Source of the DNA: a virus | Virus record (IMG/VR): IMGVR_UViG_3300021963_000395 | Location: 1 to 33,814 of that record | Reading direction: 5' to 3' (one strand) | DNA: 33,814 nt | Part shown: piece by piece, positions 22,765 to 30,069 of the stretch | How the letters are laid out: every line of letters begins with the position of its first letter | Numbering within the stretch: the first letter of the stretch is position 1 | Notes under the pieces: generated by a model | What the model was told of the DNA's origin: nothing | Database searches by the model: none | Seen by the model: only the letters and a program-made list of their open reading frames with translations | Translations under genes and position numbers: made by a program

Positions 22765-23242
22765 AGAATATAAAAGAAATGACTTATGGGAATTAGAAGA
22801 ATATGAAAAGAGAGTAAAGGAATACAACGATGCAAGACTTCAGCGAGCAGGAAATAAACCACATCTTTCAAACCCTGATCAACATGGGACTTCAAGTAAC
22901 GGACGTGAAGTACTCGAACGGATTGACTCTTACGTTAAAGCGACCCGTACTAAAATGAAGCGACCATTAGATTTTGAAGCTGCCATTATAGCTCGCAAAG
23001 CTATTGACCTAATGGTTAAGAAGCATAACGATTACGGACCATCTAATATTTCTGATGCACCAGGTGGTGCACTGAACGGACTAAGTGTAAGACTGCATGA
23101 CAAAGTAGCAAGACTAAACAATCTATTATCAAATAAAAAAGAACCAGAAAACGAAAGTATTCAAGATACATTTATTGATATTCTCAACTATGCCATCATT
23201 GCTTTATTAGTAATAGATGGTAAATGGGACTCTACTAAGTAG
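22754..23242 (+). CDS. DUF1599-like protein, nucleotide-modification-associated (162 aa)
   Basis: I use ATG 22754 (MTTKEYKRND), inside the end of the previous gene. The C-terminal half carries KAIDLMVKKHNDYGPSNI, ALNGLSVRLHDKVARLNNLL, NESIQDTFIDILNYAIIALLV: the pattern K-x4-Y-G, R-x2-D-K-x2-R and E-x-x-x-D-T-x-x-D of the DUF1599 / nucleotide-modification-associated domain, related to MazG-type folds. The N-terminal 60 residues are a basic and acidic helix with no known motif. It may process modified nucleotides; whether it is an enzyme or a partner is unclear. It precedes the phosphatase by only 6 bases, so the two may work in one step. Confidence 0.75.
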   Translation: MTTKEYKRNDLWELEEYEKRVKEYNDARLQRAGNKPHLSNPDQHGTSSNGREVLERIDSYVKATRTKMKRPLDFEAAIIARKAIDLMVKKHNDYGPSNISDAPGGALNGLSVRLHDKVARLNNLLSNKKEPENESIQDTFIDILNYAIIALLVIDGKWDSTK

Positions 23243-23248
23243 GTAAAT

Positions 23249-24007
23249 ATGAAAACAGTTATAGTGATTCCAGATATGCAAGTTCCTTACCACGATCCAC
23301 GAGCAGTACGTGCAGTGCAAAACTTTGTAGGTGACTACCAACCAGATGAACTATACTGTGTTGGAGATGAAGCAGATAGTCCTGAACCATCAAGATGGAA
23401 TAAAGGATTAGCTGGTGAGTACGAAGGTACATTACAAGCAGGTCTAGATCGTACTGCTGCAATTATGAAAGAGTTTAAAAACAAACTAGGCGATAAGCCT
23501 TTCCATACAATGAGGAGTAATCATGGAGACCGCGTTGAGAACTATGTCAAAAGATATGCACCAGCCCTGGCAAGTCTGCGGGAACTGGAATACTCCAAGC
23601 TTTTACATTACGGCGAGAACGAAATTACCTATCACAATCAACTATGGGAGTTTGCGCCAGGATGGGTACTGGCACATGGAGATGAAGGCAACATCTCAAG
23701 GCAAGCTGGCGGGACGGCTTTGGCTCTTGCTCGCAAAATTGGGTCTTCAGTTGTCTGTGGGCATACACATAGAGCGGGAATTCAACATGAGCACCAAGGT
23801 TACAACGGCAAAATTCACAGTCGTCTCTACGGAGTTGAAGTCGGACACCTTATGGATCTTAGCCAAGCGTCTTATTTAAATACTGGTAGTGCTAACTGGC
23901 AACAAGCATTTACTATTCTTTACATTCGTAGAGGTAATGTAACTCCTGTTGTTGTACCTATCAACGGACGATCATTCGTAGTTGAGGGTAAGACTTATGA
24001 GTTCTAA
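23249..24007 (+). CDS. Calcineurin-like metallophosphoesterase (252 aa)
   Basis: Binuclear metal phosphatase or phosphodiesterase. Motifs seen: D-M-Q (D9, Q11; the usual D-x-H has Gln in place of His), GD (39-40), NHGDR (91-95), H-G-D (143-145) and GHTHR (171-175). This is the full five-motif series except for the first His, which is replaced in some phage members. Length is normal. Substrate is unknown: candidates are nucleotides, DNA ends or host signal molecules. Its place after the DUF1599-like gene points to nucleotide metabolism. Confidence 0.85.
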   Translation: MKTVIVIPDMQVPYHDPRAVRAVQNFVGDYQPDELYCVGDEADSPEPSRWNKGLAGEYEGTLQAGLDRTAAIMKEFKNKLGDKPFHTMRSNHGDRVENYVKRYAPALASLRELEYSKLLHYGENEITYHNQLWEFAPGWVLAHGDEGNISRQAGGTALALARKIGSSVVCGHTHRAGIQHEHQGYNGKIHSRLYGVEVGHLMDLSQASYLNTGSANWQQAFTILYIRRGNVTPVVVPINGRSFVVEGKTYEF

Positions 24008-24638
24008 TGGAGTTGTCTATGAGATGTATCATGCTATGGTTAAGCAAGTTAGTTCAGAGTTTAAACGTAAGTATGCAATGGTTGAACGTGAAGACATTGA
24101 ACAAGAACTATGGTTATGGTTTGCAGAACATCCTAACAAGGTAGAAGAGTGGTTAGCTTTACCTGATCAAAAAGATAGAGATAAGTTATTTGCTAGGTCG
24201 CTACGTAATTCAGCATTAGATTACTGCATCAAAGAAAAAGCACATAAGTCTGGTTATAATCCAGAAGATAACTTTTGGTATAACAAACAGTTTATTAAGC
24301 TTATGATTCCAGCAGTTCTTAGTGACGACTGGACTAAGTTTAATAACACACTAAGTAACATGGGTCGTACTAGTAAAGCACTAGCAGAGTCAGGTGACTT
24401 TATGGCATTTAGTTCTGATGTTAAAGTTGCTTTCGATAAACTAAATGAGAGAGAGAAATCATTAGTTCATTTATTTTATGGTGAGCAAATAGATGGTGCC
24501 GAGTTAAGGGATCGTATGAATGCTGACAAGTCACAGAAAGCAGTCATGATGGAAGCTAACAGAGCAGTCAACAAAATGGTCAAGATACTAGGTGGTAACC
24601 CACCAGTACGAGACGAAGACTACCACAGTAATACATAA
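23997..24638 (+). CDS. Sigma-factor-like protein (213 aa)
   Basis: I use the ATG at 23997, eight bases after GAGGG; an upstream TTG would absorb that site. The N-terminal half has MVEREDIEQELWLWF and LFARSLRNSALDYCIKEKA, similar to sigma-70 region 2 (D-x-x-Q-E, then a basic helix before a helical end). The C-terminal third has AFDKLNEREKSLVHLFYGEQI and a helix-turn-helix-like continuation (AELRDRMNADKSQKAV) as in region 4, with NRAVNKMVKIL. This is a reasonable match to extracytoplasmic-type sigma organisation, but the linker is unusual. As last gene of the early operon it could turn on the minus-strand late genes. Confidence 0.6.
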   Translation: MSSNGVVYEMYHAMVKQVSSEFKRKYAMVEREDIEQELWLWFAEHPNKVEEWLALPDQKDRDKLFARSLRNSALDYCIKEKAHKSGYNPEDNFWYNKQFIKLMIPAVLSDDWTKFNNTLSNMGRTSKALAESGDFMAFSSDVKVAFDKLNEREKSLVHLFYGEQIDGAELRDRMNADKSQKAVMMEANRAVNKMVKILGGNPPVRDEDYHSNT

Positions 24639-24642
24639 AAAA

Positions 24643-24700
24643 TAACCCCTCCTAGAGTAGTATGTACTAAGTAGTACCTTACCTACCCTAAGAGGGGTTA
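24643..24700. terminator. Bidirectional terminator between convergent operons
   Basis: TAACCCCTC (24643-24651) pairs perfectly with GAGGGGTTA (24692-24700); inside, TAGAGTAG (24653-24660) pairs with CTACCCTA (24683-24690) with one mismatch, and GTACT/AGTAC (24664-24668 with 24673-24677) closes a small apical hairpin. The whole forms one tall hairpin. On the minus strand it is followed by TTATTTTTTATG, a good U-tract for the leftward operon's end. A second short hairpin (GGCT/AGCC, 24714-24726) lies on the other side. No gene is seen from 24639 to 24761. Confidence 0.8.
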
Positions 24701-24761
24701 CGTGGCTCTACGTGGCTCTGAGAGCCAGCAATGGGTATTCTACCCCACTGTTTATTGAGTT

Positions 24762-25148
24762 TTAATTAGCCTTAATTTGCCGTCCATCAAGTACGATAGG
24801 TGCAGTACCGTCGTGGTCAATGAATAAACCAACTGGCATCTTGCCACCTGAAATAAACCCATGAGCTAGGGTTACCCAAATAGTTTTACCTGCCATCCCT
24901 GGATGGACAGGATAAGAGAAGTGACCAGTGTAGTCAGCTTGTGGTGTACCTGGATAACGACAAAAACGAAAGCGAATAACATTAGGTAGTCCACCACCTG
25001 GAAGTTCTACCTGTACGGTAGTCTCCCACATTAAACGTTTTTGACGCACCGAACCTTTCCAAGATGTCTTTTTATTAATACGTACAGGAATAGCTTTACC
25101 TGAAATAATAGATTGTTTATCTTTATTTGATTCTACTTTAGCTATCAT
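24762..25148 (-). CDS. Unknown protein of the lysis cassette (128 aa)
   Basis: Last gene of the leftward operon. Nearly all beta: Lys-rich start, then TTVQVELPGG, VIRFRFCRYPG, a Gly/Pro-rich stretch (TPQADYTGHFSYP), KTIWVTLAHGFISGG and a terminal strand pair. Its basic start and beta-sandwich look suit a cell-wall- or surface-binding protein. It overlaps the endolysin by one base (TAATG), so it may be a binding partner of the single-domain endolysin. No family is recognised; a tail or capsid decoration protein is another option. Confidence 0.7.
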   Translation of the reverse strand: MIAKVESNKDKQSIISGKAIPVRINKKTSWKGSVRQKRLMWETTVQVELPGGGLPNVIRFRFCRYPGTPQADYTGHFSYPVHPGMAGKTIWVTLAHGFISGGKMPVGLFIDHDGTAPIVLDGRQIKAN

Positions 25149-25549
25149 TATGCATCCAATGTTCTTTGAGGATCTACTGGTTTACTAGTGCTCCAGCGAG
25201 CACCATCTCTTTCACCGAAGTGAAGATGAGGGGCAGTGCTTTTACCTGTACTACCAGACAATCCAATTAGTTGTCCCTTTTTAATTTTCTCACCAGGTTG
25301 TACAAATATCTTTGATAGGTGTGCGTATACTAAGTGGTTCTTAGTACCTGCTGGAAATGTCCTGCGTTGTACGATGTGCTTGCCATAGTCAGCACCCCAG
25401 TTAGCTGATGTCGTTACACCACGACGTGCTGCATATACTGGAGTACCAGTCTTGCATACAAAGTCAACACCATCATGCCAACCAGATTTCCAAAGTCGTC
25501 CTCTCTTGCCATAAGGCACAGAGATCTTAACGTCTTTTACTGGATACAT
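25148..25549 (-). CDS. M23 peptidase endolysin (133 aa)
   Basis: Zinc peptidase that cuts peptidoglycan cross-links at lysis. The LytM/M23 motifs are complete: H-x-x-x-D (WHDGVDF, H25 and D29), YAHL (H77) and H-x-H (PHLHFGE, H108 and H110), with the Gly-Ser-Thr-Gly turn before it. There is no wall-binding domain and no signal peptide, so it relies on the holin and perhaps on the 128-residue neighbour for targeting. Single-domain M23 endolysins of this size are known. It overlaps both neighbours by one base (TAATG). A virion-bound peptidase is a less likely alternative, given the holin beside it. Confidence 0.9.
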   Translation of the reverse strand: MYPVKDVKISVPYGKRGRLWKSGWHDGVDFVCKTGTPVYAARRGVTTSANWGADYGKHIVQRRTFPAGTKNHLVYAHLSKIFVQPGEKIKKGQLIGLSGSTGKSTAPHLHFGERDGARWSTSKPVDPQRTLDA

Positions 25550-25761
25550 TAATCTATTTCTCCTAAGTTACCGTAGCGTAAATCATCTGGATTTAACCAG
25601 TTAATTATAACAGGTAACGCAGCAGTAATAGCAATTGCAAATGCAGGATGGACGTTAAGTACGTCAGGGTTAGCTACAAACCAACCAAGAGCAGCAGCTA
25701 ATCCAACCTTTACTGCGGATGCAATAGGACTATTAGCTAACCATGTACCAAAATTACTCAT
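25549..25761 (-). CDS. Putative holin (70 aa)
   Basis: Small protein with two hydrophobic segments (residues about 13-30, VKVGLAAALGWFV, and 41-54, FAIAITAALPVII) joined by a short Asn/Pro/Asp loop, and a charged C-terminal tail (DDLRYGNLGEID). This is the layout of a class II-like holin, which forms membrane holes that release the endolysin. It directly precedes the M23 gene in the operon with a one-base overlap. Confidence 0.75.
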   Translation of the reverse strand: MSNFGTWLANSPIASAVKVGLAAALGWFVANPDVLNVHPAFAIAITAALPVIINWLNPDDLRYGNLGEID

Positions 25762-27755
25762 TATAGTTTCCTAACTGTTATCTTTAATACTCCACCAAAA
25801 CCACTGTTGTCTTTATCAGGAGAAGACTCATTGCTAAATACAACTTCTTCAATAATGCCTGAATACTCTTCACCAGTACGGTAGTCTTTAATGCTAACAA
25901 ACTTTCCAGTTTCTTCAAGAGTTTCCATGCGCTGAATATATTCCATAGCCCTACCACTATAGCCAAATACAGAATTGTATTTATCCATTTCATGATCAAA
26001 GCAGGATAGTGGGTACTGATACAAACGCTGACGACGTTGAGCTGGTGTAGCTTTAACTTGATAAGCTTCTAGCTTTGGAATATTTTGATCTTCAGTTGAG
26101 TTATTAAGTACAAACTTAAATGATATATACTCTTGCTTGCTAGGCAGTGTAGAAATAAGTATATCCTGATTACTTAAACCTGCGGAAAGAATTGACAAAG
26201 AGTTTTCAATACCATTCTCATCAATAGTATAAATACCAATAGTGTCACCTTGACCAGTGGTACATTGAACGTTAATGTACCTAAAGAACTTAGGCTCAAC
26301 TATGCCGTAGCGAATCTTTCCTGTTTCCAACCAACCAGTTGAACGCTTTTGAGAAAGCTTTTCTGATTGTATTTCTCCAGTGGTACCTTTGTTTACTATC
26401 AAATGTAAACGATCTTGTGCATACAGAATACCTTGACCAGTTGAGTTTGCACTTGATTGGTATTGCAAATCATAAGCATAAGCAAATGTTCCATCATCAA
26501 ACTGAGAAGATAAATCAATTCTAATTGCAATAGCATTGGTAACGTTAGTTGTTACTCCCGTTGAGGGATTGGTATAAGTACCCATAATAGTAGTTGATGC
26601 ATAGATATAATTTTCGTTAGCCGTAAATCCAGTTACATCATAATTAGTTTCAACTAACAATGGACCAAGAACTAATGAACCATTCTCTGCAACCTGAGCA
26701 ATACGTATGCCTTTATTGGTACCAATAGCCATGTATCCTAAATAGAACTGCATAGCATTTACTTTTTCGCCATAAGGTAATTGAGCTACTTGAATAGCAG
26801 CAGCAGGATCTGGAACTAATGTATCTGGATCAAAAGGTACTGCCCATATTTCAGAGTTAGAACCAGCATAACCAGAAGCATAGATAAAACGATTGCCACC
26901 TTCAATAACATTCCACACAAAGTTAGGATTTACATGTGACTTATATGTAGTTCCTGCAGGAAAGTTTGCAGTTCCATCGTGATTATCATCAGTAAGAGGA
27001 TTGGCTAATGGAATGTAGTAAAGCTTCCAAGCTTCACCAAACATTAGATAACCTTTAACATACTTAACTGTATGTATACCACCAGTATCGTGTCTTGCAA
27101 TTGTAATATCTTTTTTACTAGTTACAATATCTGTACCATCAATATTACCAGCATGAATAGCACTAGTACATACAGCAAAGTAACGAGTACCATCTGAAGT
27201 AATAGACTTAAATGTTTCTCCAGAGTGATCAGTATCAAGATCAGCAGTTCTATTATCAACTGTTGCAATAGCATCGCTATTAAGTGTAAGAACCTTTAAA
27301 TTTCCACCATCATCTACAACAACTATCTTGTCATTACTAGCAGTAGCAATAATATTATCGTCACCAGTATAAGATTCAAATACATCATTAAGTAATTTAA
27401 TTTCACCAATAGTCCAGACATCAATGCCACGACTATCTTTAAATCTATGGCTTACATGCTGATAGTCAGTACCTGGTTCATAAAAAGAAATACCTGCACC
27501 GTTGTGCCATGATGTTTGTGAACGCAACCACCAACCAGTAAGCGACTGTTCACCTGGCTCAACACTATTATCAAACTGTTCTTTTTTATATGGAGCTGTC
27601 TGGCGTATGTATGGATCTTGATTATTAATCTTAAGAATAAATGGTAGGTCATCAATTGCTATATCATAAGCAATGTCAGTTAATTCAAAAGATGTTTCAG
27701 TTAACGGTATTGATATGTCATACGGAATATTTTCAGAAATATCATACGTTGGCAT
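25761..27755 (-). CDS. Beta-rich tail protein (664 aa)
   Basis: A long, almost purely beta sequence with Asp/Asn/Gly turns. The region 100-460 has repeated blades of the type strand-turn-strand with D-x-N/G loops (DDNIIATASNDKIVVVDDG, then NGSLVLGPLLVE), as in a beta-propeller. The N-terminal part (NNQDPYIRQTAPYKKEQF) and the C-terminal helix-strand part (RLYQYPLSCFDHEM) flank it. Such proteins form tail nozzles or tail-side sheaths of short-tailed phages; a receptor-binding role is also possible. It overlaps the holin gene by one base and follows the fibre gene. Specific function unproven. Confidence 0.7.
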   Translation of the reverse strand: MPTYDISENIPYDISIPLTETSFELTDIAYDIAIDDLPFILKINNQDPYIRQTAPYKKEQFDNSVEPGEQSLTGWWLRSQTSWHNGAGISFYEPGTDYQHVSHRFKDSRGIDVWTIGEIKLLNDVFESYTGDDNIIATASNDKIVVVDDGGNLKVLTLNSDAIATVDNRTADLDTDHSGETFKSITSDGTRYFAVCTSAIHAGNIDGTDIVTSKKDITIARHDTGGIHTVKYVKGYLMFGEAWKLYYIPLANPLTDDNHDGTANFPAGTTYKSHVNPNFVWNVIEGGNRFIYASGYAGSNSEIWAVPFDPDTLVPDPAAAIQVAQLPYGEKVNAMQFYLGYMAIGTNKGIRIAQVAENGSLVLGPLLVETNYDVTGFTANENYIYASTTIMGTYTNPSTGVTTNVTNAIAIRIDLSSQFDDGTFAYAYDLQYQSSANSTGQGILYAQDRLHLIVNKGTTGEIQSEKLSQKRSTGWLETGKIRYGIVEPKFFRYINVQCTTGQGDTIGIYTIDENGIENSLSILSAGLSNQDILISTLPSKQEYISFKFVLNNSTEDQNIPKLEAYQVKATPAQRRQRLYQYPLSCFDHEMDKYNSVFGYSGRAMEYIQRMETLEETGKFVSIKDYRTGEEYSGIIEEVVFSNESSPDKDNSGFGGVLKITVRKL

Positions 27756-27764
27756 TTAGTATCC

Positions 27765-29162
27765 TTAATGCTTGATAATGAAGTTAACAACAGTAGATGG
27801 CTGCAAGTTGTTGTGTGCAGTTCCACTACCAGCAAGACCAGAGTTAATTGTTCCAGTACCTGATGAGCCACCATCTGAAGGACCAGCAACACGTGTTACA
27901 GTTCCAGAATCCAAGGCGTGGTCATGGTCATTAGTACCATCAGACTGCCATCCAATACTGTGGTCGTGTGAAGGAAGATTGGCTTCAGTCAGTGTCTGAG
28001 TTTCAGTACCAAACTTTGCACCCAAGTCATTTCTATTGGTTAGACCGCTACCTGCACCATAACCAACTGGTACACGACCCTTAAGATCTGGCAAGTTAAA
28101 TGTTGTTGTATTGTCACCAACACCGTAGTCTGTTCCAATAACTCCAAATAATGTTGCGTAAGTTGTTCTACTTACTGCGGCACCGTCACATAGTAACCAA
28201 CCTGTAGGGGCAGCAGCAGCACCATACATAACAATAGTTGCAACTGGAGTATTGGTATTTAATTGTGTTTGAATAGAAGAAGTTACACCATCAACAAAGT
28301 TTATTTCTTCAACAGTTGGAGTTGCGCCAGTAAGTTTATTCAACTCTGCTGTAGTAGCAGTTAATCCAGCAAGCTTATTAATTTCTGCGGTAGTTGCCGT
28401 AACACCATCAAGCTTATTTAATTCTGTAGAATCAACGGTTAATGCAACACCACCATTAAGTGTTCCACCAGTAACTACTGGACTTGTTAAAGTCTTATTA
28501 GTTAATGTTTCAGTACCAGCAAGGCTTACAAAATCAGCACCATCAAGTGCTGTATTAAACTCTGCAAGAGTACCAGTTACTGTATTGTTAGTAAGATCAA
28601 TAGTTTTGTTTGTAAGTGTCTGTGTATTATTTATACTAACTACAGAACTAGTAACACCAGATAATCTATTGATTTCTGCTGTACTTACAGTTGCACCGTC
28701 AAGTTTGTTTAACTCTGTGGATGTTGCAGTAAGGGTAACATTTTCATTAATTTTTGGTGTAGTTAAAGTTTTATTTTCTAAAGTTTGTGCTTTTAATGTA
28801 CCAACTACGTTGCCTTCATTAGAAGCAATACCATGAAGTGAACCTGTAGCATCAATGTGATCGTGAACTATTTGTAAATCAGTTCCAACAATCATATGCT
28901 TTACAGCTTGACCAGATGTATGAGCTTTTGCTGTAGCATTAGCTTCAATTGCACGTTGAACTTTAAGGGTTGGAGAAGTTACACCACTCTGATTAACAGT
29001 TACAAGTACTGCTTCTTCACTAGCTGTATCTGGATTAAGCACAAGAACATAAGGCGCACTAGGTAAACCAGTTACATTGTTTAATGTAATCTGTGTTGCA
29101 TCAATTGCAACGTCTGCTGCTAAAGTTTTTGGTTCAGCAATGGATGAATAATTACGTGCCAT
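27765..29162 (-). CDS. Tail fibre with collar domain (465 aa)
   Basis: Host-recognition fibre. Residues 14-90 form a beta domain (also seen in the neighbouring 299-residue protein) probably used for virion attachment. Residues 149-293 hold repeats of the type TELNKLDGVTATTAEIN and ETLTNKTLTSP, the usual trimeric shaft repeats. The tail-collar domain (about 308-370) is well conserved: YGAAAAPTGWLLCDGAAV and FNLPDLKGRVPVGYGAG. The final His-rich stretch (HDHSIGWQSD, NDHDHALDS) and VVNFIIKH are typical of fibre tips. It lies 7 bases after the connector-like gene. Confidence 0.9.
   Translation of the reverse strand: MARNYSSIAEPKTLAADVAIDATQITLNNVTGLPSAPYVLVLNPDTASEEAVLVTVNQSGVTSPTLKVQRAIEANATAKAHTSGQAVKHMIVGTDLQIVHDHIDATGSLHGIASNEGNVVGTLKAQTLENKTLTTPKINENVTLTATSTELNKLDGATVSTAEINRLSGVTSSVVSINNTQTLTNKTIDLTNNTVTGTLAEFNTALDGADFVSLAGTETLTNKTLTSPVVTGGTLNGGVALTVDSTELNKLDGVTATTAEINKLAGLTATTAELNKLTGATPTVEEINFVDGVTSSIQTQLNTNTPVATIVMYGAAAAPTGWLLCDGAAVSRTTYATLFGVIGTDYGVGDNTTTFNLPDLKGRVPVGYGAGSGLTNRNDLGAKFGTETQTLTEANLPSHDHSIGWQSDGTNDHDHALDSGTVTRVAGPSDGGSSGTGTINSGLAGSGTAHNNLQPSTVVNFIIKH
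28284..28718 (-). repeat. Fibre shaft repeat region
   Basis: Codes residues 149-293 of the fibre. Copies of about 13 residues (TELNKLDG, AEINRLSGV, AEINKLAGL, AELNKLTGA, EEINFVDGV) recur with T-A/T-S-T spacers, and two TLTNKT copies lie between. At DNA level they share ATTTAACTTATTAAT-like parts but vary, so they are old and diverged. Such repeats allow change in fibre length. Confidence 0.75.
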
Positions 29163-29169
29163 GATTTAC

Positions 29170-30069
29170 CTATCTTGTGAATCTAGTGCGAATTGGATTA
29201 CGATCATTAAGTTTTCTGCTTTCTTCTGCAAGTCGCTTTTCATAAAGAGCAAGAAGATACTTAGAAGTATTTGTACCTGCACCGTATGCACGACCTGCAA
29301 TCTGTGATTGTTGATCAGATTCAGCAGAGCCAAAAGTTAGACGACCTGGATCTACAAACGAAGATAGTCGTGCAGCAGCACCAAGAACAATTACATCTTT
29401 ACAAGATGATGGTAAACCAGTTACAGTTTCAAAGTCATCATCATTGCTATCCATTACAGTAGGTGCAGCACTGTAAGAAACTTGCACAGTACGACCTGGC
29501 TCAACGCCAGAGTAAATGCTTATGCTATTTCTAGAATTAAAAGTATCAACGTTAGCTGAAGAATCAAGTCGGTAACTACGAATAGGTAACCATTCTTTAG
29601 AAGGACCAGTAGTTTCAAATGATACTGAGTAAATAGTTTCAGCTTCATTTGGTAGTGCATATGTAGTTTTAGCAGGAGAGTAAGAAAATGTATGTGTAGC
29701 AATTGTGTATAAATCTGGAAAGGTAGCTTCAAGAGTTTCATTAATTGCTCCCTTGATATCTATGGTAGGGAATGTAGGAGAAATAATTACACGTGCACCA
29801 TTCTGGTGTGTAGCAGCAGATGTACCATTGTACCCTCTACCATATGGCGGAATACTAAGTACACCAGAGTTACGATCATACGAATCTACATAGATAAGTT
29901 CATCATCAATTTGGATTACACCACTTGAAATATTCTGTGCAGAAGCAACAGTAATACTAGTTGCCGTTGCATTAACGGCAGCAGTAAGATGTGTTTGACG
30001 ATCTTGACGCAGTGTAAAACCTGCTAACTTACGTGATACCTCATCAGTCATTTGACCAAACGTAGCCAT
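29170..30069 (-). CDS. Head-tail connector or tail-adaptor protein (299 aa)
   Basis: The start (FGQMTDEVSRKLAGF) is a helix, followed by a beta domain (residues 28-97) with TSITVASAQ, VIQIDDELIYV and YGRGYNGTSAATHQNGARV. It then has a helix (IDIKGAINETLEATFPDLY), a beta region and a final helical end with basic tail (RTRFTR). The middle helix motif, I-K-x-x-I-N-E-x-L, fits the gp11-like or neck-adaptor pattern in short-tailed phages. The beta domain is similar to the attachment domain of the fibre. Located right after the 890-residue protein. The connector call is an inference. Confidence 0.6.
   Translation of the reverse strand: MATFGQMTDEVSRKLAGFTLRQDRQTHLTAAVNATATSITVASAQNISSGVIQIDDELIYVDSYDRNSGVLSIPPYGRGYNGTSAATHQNGARVIISPTFPTIDIKGAINETLEATFPDLYTIATHTFSYSPAKTTYALPNEAETIYSVSFETTGPSKEWLPIRSYRLDSSANVDTFNSRNSISIYSGVEPGRTVQVSYSAAPTVMDSNDDDFETVTGLPSSCKDVIVLGAAARLSSFVDPGRLTFGSAESDQQSQIAGRAYGAGTNTSKYLLALYEKRLAEESRKLNDRNPIRTRFTR

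Noticed and set aside
28284-28718. CRISPR-like repeats
   Set aside because: The repeats are diverged, of coding type and in frame in a fibre gene; spacing and repeat length do not fit CRISPR.
29170-30069. Major capsid protein
   Set aside because: Too small and the beta-domain plus helix pattern fits a connector better; no HK97-like N-arm, P-domain or E-loop pattern is visible.
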